In this document: piece by piece, positions 6,215 through 12,776 of the stretch | Layout of the letters: the number at the start of each line of letters is the position of its first letter | Numbering within the stretch: the first letter of the stretch is position 1 | From: an uncultured Lachnospiraceae bacterium | GTDB lineage: Bacteria; Bacillota; Clostridia; Lachnospirales; Lachnospiraceae | NCBI GenBank assembly: GCA_946538445.1 | Contig: CAMNGO010000041.1 | Coordinates: forward strand, 1 to 12,776 | DNA: 12,776 nt | Direction: 5' to 3' | Program-made: the position numbers and the translations under genes | The notes under the pieces: generated by a model | Database searches by the model: none | Told to the model about the DNA's origin: nothing | Seen by the model: the letters and a program-made list of their open reading frames with translations, nothing else

Positions 6215-7126
6215 ATGGTAAAATATACCATCAAAAGAATCCTTCTGGCTGTCCTCACCATTATAGTGATCAGTATGATCACCTTTTTCGCCATGAATGC
6301 GATCCCCGGAGGTCCTTTCAACAGTGAAAAAGCCGCCAGCCCCACGGTAATCGCAGAGCTGGAGAAAAGATACAATCTTGACAAGCCGGTCGGAGTACAG
6401 TACATCCTGTACATGAAGAATATTTTAAAGGGAGAGTTCGGTGTCAGTCTGAAAACCGGGCGTAAGATTTCTTCCATTATCGGGGAGAGTTTTCCCATCT
6501 CCGCAAAGCTGGGTCTGTGCGCCGCAATCGTGGCGATCATCAGCGGGATCATCCTGGGTTCCATCGCAGCTCTGATGAGGAATAAGTGGCCGGATCGTCT
6601 GATCGTCTTCCTGACGACGTTGATCACTGCCATGCCATCCTTCGTTATGGCCACCCTGCTTTTGTATTATTTCTGTATGAAATTGGGCTGGGTACAGGCC
6701 TGGACGGCAGGATCACATAATATTGTCCTGCCTGTGCTGGCCTTATCATTATCGCCAATGGCGTATATCACCCGTCTGACCAAGACATCCATGCTTGATT
6801 CCCTGGGACAGGATTACATCCGTACCGCCAGGGCCAAGGGTGTACCTCAGCTGAAGGTGATCTTCGTGCATGGCCTCAGAAATGCATTGATTCCGGTTAT
6901 CACTTACGTAGGTCCCATGGTTGCTGCGATCCTTACCGGATCCATGGTAGTTGAGTCCATCTTCACCATCGGTGGACTGGGTTCCAAATTCGTAAGCGGT
7001 ATCACAAACCGTGACTACACCCTGATCATGGCGACCACCATATTCCTTGCAACGATCATGGTTATCGCCAACCTGATCACTGACCTTGTTTATAAATTGA
7101 TCGATCCAAGGATCAGTCTGGATTAA
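6215..7126 (+). CDS. oppB: Oligopeptide ABC transporter permease OppB
   Basis: A 303-residue membrane permease, the usual OppB/DppB length. It begins MVKYTIKRILLAVLTIIVIS, with a first helix at about 9-29. A large outer loop carries the family pattern LEKRYNLDKPVGVQYILYMK (49-68) and LKGEFGVSLKTGRK (71-84). Further helices lie at about 99-121, 131-155, 170-187, 227-249 and 268-290. The cytoplasmic EAA loop that docks on the ATPases is DYIRTARAKGVPQLKVIFVHGLRNAL (200-224 region). It would form one half of the peptide channel with OppC. The ATG at 6215 is the only in-frame start after a TAA at 6194. Its AAAGGAG site is 13 nt upstream, rather far, which could lower initiation. It is first in the opp operon and 15 nt from oppC. 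Opp, Dpp and nickel permeases are similar; peptide use is supported by OppA downstream. Confidence 0.94.
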   Translation: MVKYTIKRILLAVLTIIVISMITFFAMNAIPGGPFNSEKAASPTVIAELEKRYNLDKPVGVQYILYMKNILKGEFGVSLKTGRKISSIIGESFPISAKLGLCAAIVAIISGIILGSIAALMRNKWPDRLIVFLTTLITAMPSFVMATLLLYYFCMKLGWVQAWTAGSHNIVLPVLALSLSPMAYITRLTKTSMLDSLGQDYIRTARAKGVPQLKVIFVHGLRNALIPVITYVGPMVAAILTGSMVVESIFTIGGLGSKFVSGITNRDYTLIMATTIFLATIMVIANLITDLVYKLIDPRISLD

Positions 7127-7141
7127 GAAAGGAGAATCGAT

Positions 7142-8200
7142 ATGAGTGATAATATGAAAAAGAATCTTCTCTCCGCCCAGGTTGATCTGAGTAAATTCAG
7201 CTTTCAGGATTTCGAGAAAGCGACGGAAGAAGAAAAACGTCAGCAGGATGTCATGGGAGAGTCCACCACTTTCTTCCGTGACGGTATGCGCCGACTGAGA
7301 AAGAATCCTTTGGCCATGGGTGCCATCATCGTTCTGGCGCTGATCATCCTCACCATCTTTCTGGCCCCTGTGATCATTCCTTACGGATATGCCGATATCG
7401 TGAAGGGCTCCAGCAACCTGGGTCCTTTCGAGTACAGTACCAGTGAGCTGGCCAAGATCGCAAAAGGCGAAAGCGTATTCCCGCATATTTTCGGTACAGA
7501 TTCCCTGGGCCGTGACTATTTCATCCGTGTGGTTTACGGTGCCAGAGTTTCCCTGGGTGTCGGTATCTTTGCTTCCATCCTGGTATTGATCATCGGTATG
7601 CTCTGGGGATCCATCTCCGGCTATATGGGCGGAACCGTGGATATCATCATGATGCGTATCGTGGATATCATCTATTCCCTGCCGGATATGCTTCTGATCA
7701 TCCTTCTGGCCGTGGTGTTAAACGAAACCCTTACCCCTGTAATCAAGGGAACGGTGCTGGCCAAGCTTGGTGTCAATATGATCGCCCTCTTCATCGTCTT
7801 CGGATTGCTCTACTGGGTATCCATGGCGAGACTGATCCGTGGACAGATCCTTACCATCAAGCAGAATGAATATGTTCTGGCAGCCCGCAGTATCGGTACT
7901 TCCACACCGAGGATTATTACACGGCATATCCTGCCTAACTGTCTGTCTGTTATTATCATCACGACAGCCCTGCAGATACCTTCCGCTATCTTTACGGAGA
8001 GTTATCTGTCTTTCCTCGGCCTCGGTGTTTCTGCCCCTATGCCATCCCTGGGCTCTCTGGCCAACGATGCGCGTAGCGGTCTGCAGACCTATCCGCTGAG
8101 ACTGATTTTCCCGGCACTGGCAATCTGTCTGATCGTTCTTGCACTGAACCTCCTGGGCGATGGTTTGCGTGATGCGTTCGATCCGAAGCTTCAGAAGTAG
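7142..8200 (+). CDS. oppC: Oligopeptide ABC transporter permease OppC
   Basis: A 352-residue permease, slightly longer than many OppC proteins because of a cytoplasmic N-terminus of about 55 residues rich in charged residues. The stretch FRDGMRRLRKNPLAMGAIIV (45-64) is the typical OppC entry into helix 1 (57-79). HIFGTDSLGRDYFIRVVYGA (115-134) is the family signature before the core domain. Helices follow at about 138-160, 180-195, 211-229, 268-290 and 322-338. The EAA loop is EYVLAARSIGTSTPRIITRHILPN (243-266). It pairs with OppB to form the peptide path through the membrane. An AAAGGAG ribosome binding site sits 8 nt before the ATG, and the gap from oppB is 15 nt, so it is co-transcribed. 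No frameshift or missing motif is seen. As for OppB, Dpp-type naming cannot be excluded from sequence alone. Confidence 0.94.
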   Translation: MSDNMKKNLLSAQVDLSKFSFQDFEKATEEEKRQQDVMGESTTFFRDGMRRLRKNPLAMGAIIVLALIILTIFLAPVIIPYGYADIVKGSSNLGPFEYSTSELAKIAKGESVFPHIFGTDSLGRDYFIRVVYGARVSLGVGIFASILVLIIGMLWGSISGYMGGTVDIIMMRIVDIIYSLPDMLLIILLAVVLNETLTPVIKGTVLAKLGVNMIALFIVFGLLYWVSMARLIRGQILTIKQNEYVLAARSIGTSTPRIITRHILPNCLSVIIITTALQIPSAIFTESYLSFLGLGVSAPMPSLGSLANDARSGLQTYPLRLIFPALAICLIVLALNLLGDGLRDAFDPKLQK

Positions 8201-8214
8201 AGAGGTGTAGTGTT

Positions 8215-9213
8215 ATGGGAGATTATAAATATATTTTAGAGTTACAGGACCTGCATACCACCTTCAAGACGGACAAGGGTGATGTGGCGGCTGTAAACGG
8301 TGTTAATTTTGTATTGGAACCCGGTAAGACACTGGGTATCGTGGGTGAGTCCGGTTCCGGTAAGTCCGTTACTTCCTACTCCATCATGCAGATTCTTGCG
8401 GAGAACGGTAATATTTCCGGCGGTAAGATTCTGTATAAAGGGGAAGATATCACCAAGTGGGATGCCAAACAGATGGCAGGATTCCGTGGAAAATGCTGTT
8501 CCATCATCTTCCAGGATCCCATGACTTCCCTGAATCCTGTGTTTTCCATCGGATATCAGCTGGAGGAAGCCATCCTGCTCCACACGAATCTCAACAGGGC
8601 TCAGGCCAAGGAAAGAGCCGCAGAGCTGTTGGCTCTGGTAGGTATCACAGAACCGGAAAAACGACTGAAACAGTACCCGCATGAACATTCCGGCGGTATG
8701 AGGCAGCGTGTTATGATCGCCATGGCTCTGGCTTGTGAACCGGATATCCTGATTGCGGATGAGCCTACCACTGCTCTGGATGTTACCATCCAGGCACAGA
8801 TTCTGGAACTGATGCAGGAACTGCAGAAGAAGCTGGGTATGGCAATCATCATCGTAACTCATGATCTGGGTGTCATCGCATCCATGTGTGACGAGATTAT
8901 CGTAATGTACGGCGGACGTGTCTGCGAGAGAGGTACCGCAGACGATATCTTCTATGATCCCCGCCATGAATATACCAAGGGTCTTCTCCGTTCCATCCCT
9001 ACTTTGGATAATAACGGGGAGCGTCTGGTTCCCATCGGAGGAACCCCCATTAACCTGTTGAATATGCCAAAAGGATGTGCCTTCTGTCCTCGCTGCGACG
9101 AGGCCATGAAGATCTGTCTCTCCCAGGTTCCGGAGGAGATACCGGTGGGTCCTACCCACAAAGCATCTTGCTGGATGAACATTAAGAAAATGTGCGAGGA
9201 GGGAAATGCCTGA
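8215..9213 (+). CDS. oppD: Oligopeptide ABC transporter ATP-binding protein OppD
   Basis: A 332-residue ABC ATPase that powers peptide import from the inner face of the membrane. Walker A is GESGSGKS (44-51), the Q-loop glutamine is Q100 in IIFQDPMTSLNP, the signature is HSGGMRQR (158-165), Walker B is ILIADEP with the catalytic glutamate at 183, the D-loop is TALD (186-189), and the switch histidine is H216 in VTHDLGV. The C-terminal region after HEYTKGLLRSIP (251-262) is the oligopeptide-transporter extension. It holds cysteines C288, C294, C301 and C319 in the GC-x5-C-x6-C...C pattern that binds an Fe-S cluster in related DppD, plus an extra C291. OppD and OppF normally work as a heterodimer. 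The start has an AGAGGTGTAG-type ribosome binding site, 14 nt after oppC, and the stop overlaps the oppF start by one base. All motifs are intact. Confidence 0.95.
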   Translation: MGDYKYILELQDLHTTFKTDKGDVAAVNGVNFVLEPGKTLGIVGESGSGKSVTSYSIMQILAENGNISGGKILYKGEDITKWDAKQMAGFRGKCCSIIFQDPMTSLNPVFSIGYQLEEAILLHTNLNRAQAKERAAELLALVGITEPEKRLKQYPHEHSGGMRQRVMIAMALACEPDILIADEPTTALDVTIQAQILELMQELQKKLGMAIIIVTHDLGVIASMCDEIIVMYGGRVCERGTADDIFYDPRHEYTKGLLRSIPTLDNNGERLVPIGGTPINLLNMPKGCAFCPRCDEAMKICLSQVPEEIPVGPTHKASCWMNIKKMCEEGNA

Positions 9214-10172
9214 TGAGTAATGAATATCTTGTAGAAGTAAGTCATCTGAAACAGTATTTTCCAATCCGCAGCGGTTTTAAGACCATCAATCTGAAAGCGG
9301 TAGATGATGTTTCTTTCAACATCAGACCCGGTGAGACTCTGGGATTGGTGGGGGAATCCGGATGTGGAAAAACCACAGTAGGACGTACTCTTTTGAGGCT
9401 CTACACTCCCACATCAGGTTCCGTGAAATTTGACGGGGAAGAAGTGACGGATAAGAATATCCAACGTCTGCGCAAAGAGATGCAGATGGTATTCCAGGAT
9501 CCCTATTCTTCCTTAAATCCCCGTATGACGGTGGAAGATATCATCGGAGAGCCTCTGGATGTACATAAACTGTACCAAAGCAAAGGGGAAAGACATGACA
9601 AGGTCATCCAGCTGATGGAGACCGTAGGACTGAATGCAGAACATGCCAGCCGTTATGCCCATGAGTTCTCCGGCGGACAGCGCCAGAGGATTGGTATCGC
9701 CCGTGCCCTTGCGGTTGATCCAAGATTCATCGTCTGTGATGAGCCGGTTTCCGCCTTGGACGTATCCATTCAGGCACAGGTGGTCAACATGTTCGAAGAT
9801 CTTCAGAAAGAGCGTGGCATGGCTTACCTCTTTATCGCCCACGACCTTCTGGTGGTTCATCATATATCCGACCGTATCGCCGTTATGTACCTTGGGCACA
9901 TGATGGAGATGGCAGATGCTGACGAACTGATGTCTAATCCTATGCATCCCTACACGGAATCCCTGCTGTCGGCAGTGCCGATTCCGGATCCGGAGACAGC
10001 CAGGAAGAGCAAACGTATCATTCTGGAAGGAGATGTTCCTTCTCCGCTGCGTATGCCTACCGGATGTCCTTTCCGTACCCGCTGCAAATATGCTACAGAA
10101 CAGTGTGCAGCCCAGATGCCGGAACTTACGGACAGGGGCAACGGCCATGTGGTAGCCTGCTGGAATCGTTGA
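9213..10172 (+). CDS. oppF: Oligopeptide ABC transporter ATP-binding protein OppF
   Basis: The second ABC ATPase of the importer, 319 residues from the chosen start. Walker A is GESGCGKTT (47-55), the Q-loop is Q95 in MVFQDPYSSLNPRM, the signature is FSGGQRQR (152-159), Walker B is FIVCDEP with E177, the D-loop is SALD (180-183), and H210 is the switch histidine. The C-terminal extension has C285, C291, C298 and C316, the conserved four-cysteine set of OppD/OppF proteins. YLGHMMEMADADEL and HPYTESLLSAVP are typical of OppF/DppF. I chose the ATG at 9213, which overlaps the oppD TGA (TGATG), because AGGAGGG lies 9 nt upstream and MSNEYLVEV matches family N-termini. An in-frame ATG at 9192 adds seven residues but lies before that site. 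It is the last gene before the internal oppA promoter. Confidence 0.95.
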   Translation: MSNEYLVEVSHLKQYFPIRSGFKTINLKAVDDVSFNIRPGETLGLVGESGCGKTTVGRTLLRLYTPTSGSVKFDGEEVTDKNIQRLRKEMQMVFQDPYSSLNPRMTVEDIIGEPLDVHKLYQSKGERHDKVIQLMETVGLNAEHASRYAHEFSGGQRQRIGIARALAVDPRFIVCDEPVSALDVSIQAQVVNMFEDLQKERGMAYLFIAHDLLVVHHISDRIAVMYLGHMMEMADADELMSNPMHPYTESLLSAVPIPDPETARKSKRIILEGDVPSPLRMPTGCPFRTRCKYATEQCAAQMPELTDRGNGHVVACWNR

Positions 10173-10175
10173 TTC

Positions 10176-10204
10176 TTGACAAGGAATCTTTTGGTTCCTA
10201 TAAT
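10176..10204 (+). promoter_or_regulatory. oppA promoter, perfect sigma-A consensus
   Basis: TTGACA (10176-10181), a spacer of exactly 17 bp, and TATAAT (10199-10204) match the consensus at all 12 positions. It begins 3 bp after the oppF stop. The predicted start is near 10211, leaving a leader of about 245 nt before oppA. The spacer itself holds a short dyad, AGGAA-8-TTCCT (10182-10199), which a repressor could use. The promoter explains how oppA can be expressed far above oppBCDF. Confidence 0.88.
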
Positions 10205-10219
10205 CATAATGTGTGAATT

Positions 10220-10240
10220 ACTGTCCAATGTGACAGTTTT
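10220..10240 (+). terminator. Weak terminator-like hairpin early in the oppA leader
   Basis: ACTGTC (10220-10225), loop CAATGT, and GACAGT (10232-10237) form a 6-bp stem leading into TTTT (10237-10240) and then CAATCC. It lies about 10 nt after the predicted oppA start and just after oppF. The stem is short and the U-tract brief. It may be a weak terminator for oppBCDF read-through, a 5' stabilising hairpin for oppA mRNA, or chance. Confidence 0.35.
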
Positions 10241-10305
10241 CAATCCTTCTTAATATAAGACATGGATATTACGTTTCCCCGTTGCAATCCTGGGAGAGAC
10301 AAGAT

Positions 10306-10356
10306 ATGAGGTATTGGCTTTTATTTCATTTCCTGTCATGTTATGGAAGGAGATAA
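10306..10356 (+). CDS. Possible 16-residue leader peptide upstream of oppA
   Basis: An ATG at 10306 opens a short frame, MRYWLLFHFLSCYGRR, ending at TAA (10354-10356). A GGGAGA ribosome binding site (10292-10297) lies about 9 nt before it. Half of the codons are for aromatic residues or leucine (Y, W, L, L, F, F, L, Y). The stop abuts the first of three leader hairpins. That arrangement resembles leader peptides that sense amino acid supply by ribosome stalling, but no terminator hairpin with a U-run lies between it and oppA, so classical attenuation is not shown. A frame this short can arise by chance. A second tiny frame (MNRIS, 10365-10382) follows an AAGGAG and is weaker still. Treat as a candidate. 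Confidence 0.25.
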   Translation: MRYWLLFHFLSCYGRR

Positions 10357-10436
10357 TATACGACATGAATCGTATATCTTAAGGTTTATGAGACAGACCT
10401 TAATAATCAATTGATCGAGATGCCTGAATGGCATCT
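10356..10436 (+). promoter_or_regulatory. Three consecutive stem-loops in the oppA leader
   Basis: Three hairpins lie in a row just before oppA. The first is ATATACGA (10356-10363) with TCGTATAT (10370-10377), 8 bp and a 6-nt loop. The second is TTAAGGTTT (10379-10387) with AGACCTTAA (10395-10403), 9 bp including one G-U, and a 7-nt loop. The third is AGATGCC (10418-10424) with GGCATCT (10430-10436), 7 bp and a 5-nt loop. A 10-bp palindrome ATCAATTGAT (10406-10415) sits between the second and third. The last stem ends 5 nt before the oppA ribosome binding site AGGGAGG (10442-10448). They may stabilise the mRNA or control translation. I do not recognise a riboswitch class. Confidence 0.6.
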
Positions 10437-10456
10437 GAGAGAGGGAGGATTATATC

Positions 10457-12205
10457 ATGAAAAAAGTATTAGCTATGGTGCTTGCTGCTTCTATGATTCT
10501 TTCATTAGCTGCATGTGGTGGATCCAAGAGCGGTTCACAGCCTGCAGAAGGCACAACTGCTGCAGCAGCAAGTGCAACAACAAAGACTGATCCGGAAACT
10601 CTGAACGTATATCTGGCTTCAGAGCCGGCACACTTAGACCCTGCACTTAACAGCTCCGTAGACGGTGGATGTCTTGCTGTTAACTCTTTCGAGGGTTTAT
10701 ATCGTTACAACTCCGAAGGCAAGCTGGAACCGGCTTGTGCTGAGAGCTGTGAAGTTTCCGAAGACGGTACAACCTACACCTTCACTATGAGGGACGGACT
10801 GAAATGGTCCAATGGTGAGCCGCTTGACGCAAAGGATTTCGCATACTCCTGGAAGCGCGCAGCAGATCCTGCAAACGCTGCAGACTACAGCTACCTGTGT
10901 GAAGTATTCGGCGACAAATTCTCTTATGAGACAGGACTGGCTGACGATGCTGTTGTTGCATCCGAAGACGGAAAGACTCTTACCGTTCAGTTAGGCGCTG
11001 TTTGTCCTTACTTCCTTGACCTTGCTGCATTCCCATTCTTCTTCCCTGTATACAAGGAGACGGTAGAAGCAACAAAGACAGATGAAGTTCCTACAGGTAC
11101 ATGGGCAAATGATGCAGGCGATGCTTTCGTATGTAACGGTGCTTACATTCTTCAGAAATGGGATCATGAATCTTCCATGGTTTATGTAAAGAACGACAAT
11201 TACTGGGATGCAGATTCCGTAACTGTTAAGACTCTTAACTTCATGCTTACAAGCAACGACACATCCGCATACACAGCTTACCAGTCAGGCGACCTTGATT
11301 TTATCGATTCTGTACCGGTAGATGAGACAGCTGCCGCTATGAAGTCCGATGAATTTAAGATTCTCCAGCAGTTAGGAACCTACTACATTGGTTTCAACTA
11401 TAACTCCAAACTTTATGAAGACCTTGGCTTAGATGAAGAGCAGGCTAAGGTATTCCGTCATGCACTCTCTTTACTGATTGACCGTCAGTACATTGTTGAT
11501 ACTGTAGGACAGACCGGACAGGAGATAGCCAATACCTTCATCCCGAAGGCCGGTGCAGATGGTAACGGCGGAATCTTCGAAGAAGGCACAGAGGGTTACT
11601 TCCCATTAGCTACTACCGAAGAAGAGATGGAAGCAAATGTAGAAGAAGCTAAGAAACTCTTAGATTCCATCGGTCTCTTAGGGGAAGACGGAATGGTTAA
11701 CAAAGACGTTTCCTTCACATACCTTCTGAACACCAACGATGCTCATGTTAAGATTGCAGAATCCATCCAGGCTGACCTTGCCAAAGTCGGCATCAACATG
11801 TCCATCGATCAGCAGGAGTGGAACGTATTCCTTGATACCCGTAAGCAGGGCCAGTTTGATATTGCCCGTGAAGGATGGGTAATGGACTATGATGACCCGA
11901 TCAACATGCTTGAGATGTGGACAACCAACTCCGGTAACAACGACTGCCAGTTTGGTCGTGACGATAGCAAAGCTCTCGACTGGAGCAAGTATGATGACTT
12001 AATCACTCAGATCCGTAAAGAAGCAGATACTGCAAAACGTACCGAGTTAATGCATGAAGCAGAAGATATGCTCATGGAGACCTGGTGTGTAGTTCCGATC
12101 TACTACTACAACGATCCTTATATGCTTAAGAGTTATGTAAGCGATGTATATGGTACTGCATTAGGTATGAAATACTTCTATCATGCAAAAATCAATGCTC
12201 AATAA
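10457..12205 (+). CDS. oppA: Oligopeptide-binding lipoprotein OppA
   Basis: A 582-residue extracellular peptide-binding protein (SBP family 5). Residues 1-19 are a lipoprotein signal with lipobox LAAC and the lipidated cysteine at 20. A low-complexity linker rich in G, S, A and T (about 21-44) tethers the domain to the membrane. The mature part opens LNVYLASEPAHLDPALNSSVDGGCLAVNSFEGLYRYN, a typical OppA start, then FTMRDGLKWSNGEPLDAKDFAYSWKRAADP, the family signature. DYDDPINMLEMWTTNSGNND and the C-terminal WCVVPIYYYNDPYMLKSYVSDVYG also fit. It would capture short peptides and deliver them to OppBC. AGGGAGG lies 8 nt before the ATG. It is last in the locus but has its own consensus promoter and a structured leader. 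Many codons favour A/T endings more than in the neighbouring permease and ATPase genes, which may reflect high expression. Ligand length preference cannot be read. Confidence 0.95.
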   Translation: MKKVLAMVLAASMILSLAACGGSKSGSQPAEGTTAAAASATTKTDPETLNVYLASEPAHLDPALNSSVDGGCLAVNSFEGLYRYNSEGKLEPACAESCEVSEDGTTYTFTMRDGLKWSNGEPLDAKDFAYSWKRAADPANAADYSYLCEVFGDKFSYETGLADDAVVASEDGKTLTVQLGAVCPYFLDLAAFPFFFPVYKETVEATKTDEVPTGTWANDAGDAFVCNGAYILQKWDHESSMVYVKNDNYWDADSVTVKTLNFMLTSNDTSAYTAYQSGDLDFIDSVPVDETAAAMKSDEFKILQQLGTYYIGFNYNSKLYEDLGLDEEQAKVFRHALSLLIDRQYIVDTVGQTGQEIANTFIPKAGADGNGGIFEEGTEGYFPLATTEEEMEANVEEAKKLLDSIGLLGEDGMVNKDVSFTYLLNTNDAHVKIAESIQADLAKVGINMSIDQQEWNVFLDTRKQGQFDIAREGWVMDYDDPINMLEMWTTNSGNNDCQFGRDDSKALDWSKYDDLITQIRKEADTAKRTELMHEAEDMLMETWCVVPIYYYNDPYMLKSYVSDVYGTALGMKYFYHAKINAQ

Positions 12206-12210
12206 TCATC

Positions 12211-12229
12211 ATTGAGTTTGTGTCTCAAT
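12211..12229 (+). promoter_or_regulatory. Small 3' hairpin after oppA
   Basis: ATTGAG (12211-12216) and CTCAAT (12224-12229) form a 6-bp stem with a 7-nt loop, 5 nt after the oppA stop. Only CTTT and then A residues follow, so it is at best an auxiliary 3' structure ahead of the main terminator. Confidence 0.35.
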
Positions 12230-12257
12230 CTTTAAAAAGCCATACCAGTTTATAAGG

Positions 12258-12288
12258 GACGCCGCGTTTATCGCGGCGTCTGTTTTTT
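12258..12288 (+). terminator. Strong intrinsic terminator of the opp locus
   Basis: GACGCCGCG (12258-12266), loop TTTAT, and CGCGGCGTC (12272-12280) form a perfect 9-bp GC-rich stem, followed by TG and a run of seven Ts. It lies about 50 bp after the oppA stop and before a new promoter, so it ends the opp transcript. Confidence 0.95.
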
Positions 12289-12314
12289 TATCATTTTCTT
12301 ATAAGAGGTTTTGA

Positions 12315-12343
12315 TTAACACAGCCCCCGAAAAATGGTAGAAT
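12315..12343 (+). promoter_or_regulatory. Promoter of the P1-family peptidase gene
   Basis: TTAACA (12315-12320), a 17-bp spacer, and TAGAAT (12338-12343) each differ from the sigma-A consensus at one position. The predicted start near 12350 gives a leader of about 40 nt. It follows the opp terminator, so the peptidase appears to be a separate unit. Confidence 0.68.
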
Positions 12344-12389
12344 AATGAAAGAGACAGGAGACTCAGATTATAGATTAAGGAGACTGCAT

Positions 12390-12776
12390 ATGAAAGAGAT
12401 ATCGATTCAAGAGATAGAGAATATTAAAATCGGACAGATGGAAGATGGAAAAGGTGGCACAGGCTGCACCGTCTTTATTTCTGAAAACGGGATGCCTGCA
12501 GGTCTGGATGTAAGGGGAGGAGGCCCGGCTTCCAGAGAGTCGGAATTGCTGAAGCCTTTGGCAGCTGCCCAATATATCCATGCCATCCTTCTTGCGGGAG
12601 GATCTGCTTTCGGACTGGATGCAGCCGGGGGAGTCATGAGTTATCTTGAGGAAAAAGGAATCGGCTATGATGTGGGAGTGACCAAGGTACCCCTGGTCTG
12701 CCAGGCAGATCTTTTTGATCTGACGGTGGCGGATGTTCATGCACGACCGGATAAGGAAATGGGATACCAGGCGGCG
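12390..12776 (+). CDS. P1 family (DmpA/S58-type) peptidase, N-terminal part
   Basis: An open frame from the ATG at 12390 runs 129 codons to the window edge without a stop. AAGGAG lies 7 nt upstream. The protein contains GGTGCTVFISENG (21-33 region), VRGGGPASRESELLKPL, and HAILLAGGSAFGLDAAGGVMSYLEEKGIGYDVG, followed by VPLVCQADLFDL. These fit the N-terminal half of the P1/DmpA family of N-terminal-nucleophile aminopeptidases (often labelled L-aminopeptidase/D-esterase), which mature by self-cleavage. The cleavage site and nucleophile lie in the missing C-terminal part, so activity cannot be judged. Full-length members usually have somewhat over 300 residues. It is read in the same direction as opp but from its own promoter, behind a terminator. 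A role in breaking down imported peptides is a neighbourhood guess only. Confidence 0.85.
   Translation, partial: MKEISIQEIENIKIGQMEDGKGGTGCTVFISENGMPAGLDVRGGGPASRESELLKPLAAAQYIHAILLAGGSAFGLDAAGGVMSYLEEKGIGYDVGVTKVPLVCQADLFDLTVADVHARPDKEMGYQAA

Noticed and set aside
9192..9212. Longer oppF start at 9192 adding MRGGKCL.
   Set aside because: The good AGGAGGG site lies downstream of that ATG and at correct spacing for the ATG at 9213, which also matches family N-termini.
8242..9264. 340-codon open frame on the minus strand across oppD.
   Set aside because: It is complementary to intact ABC ATPase motifs and shows no family features; long antisense frames here come from codon bias.
1..12776. 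CRISPR arrays, tRNA or rRNA genes, phage, toxin-antitoxin or defence genes.
   Set aside because: No regularly spaced repeats, no tRNA-like cloverleaf or rRNA sequence recognised, and no such protein families among the reading frames.

Overview
The window looks like a chromosomal segment from a low-to-moderate-GC Gram-positive anaerobe of the Clostridia, most likely a Lachnospiraceae-type gut bacterium. This is inferred from AGGAG-type ribosome binding sites, consensus sigma-A promoters, two substrate-binding proteins with lipoprotein signal peptides, and the general protein flavour; the species cannot be named from sequence alone. I see no mobile element, CRISPR array, tRNA or rRNA, and no gene of foreign character.

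Region 1 (1-2362, minus strand): the start of a branched-chain amino acid ABC transporter operon, read livJ (binding lipoprotein), livH (permease), livM (permease, cut by the window edge). It has a well-formed promoter (TTGACA-17-TATTAT, 2510 to 2482), a terminator-like hairpin in its leader, and a hairpin between livJ and livH.

Region 2 (2363-5987): a 409-bp divergent spacer holding several dyads and a direct repeat, then carB, the large subunit of carbamoyl-phosphate synthetase, complete and without carA on either side.

Region 3 (5988-12290): an oligopeptide ABC transporter locus in the order oppB-oppC-oppD-oppF, then oppA. The first four genes are tightly packed behind a promoter (TTTACA-17-TAAAAT) whose -10 lies in one arm of a 15-nt dyad, followed by a roughly 155-nt leader with a long hairpin. 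oppA has its own promoter, a perfect TTGACA-17-TATAAT match beginning 3 bp after the oppF stop, and a roughly 245-nt structured leader that includes a possible 16-codon leader peptide. A strong terminator closes the locus.

Region 4 (12291-12776): a separate promoter and the first 129 codons of a P1/DmpA-family (S58) peptidase.

Together the genes supply the cell with amino nitrogen: branched-chain amino acids via Liv, peptides via Opp, perhaps peptide hydrolysis via the P1 peptidase, and carbamoyl phosphate for arginine and pyrimidine synthesis via CarB. The protein-coding content is ordinary. What deserves a second look is the non-coding DNA, chiefly the oppA leader, the carB-oppB spacer and the livJ leader. 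I found no clearly novel system.
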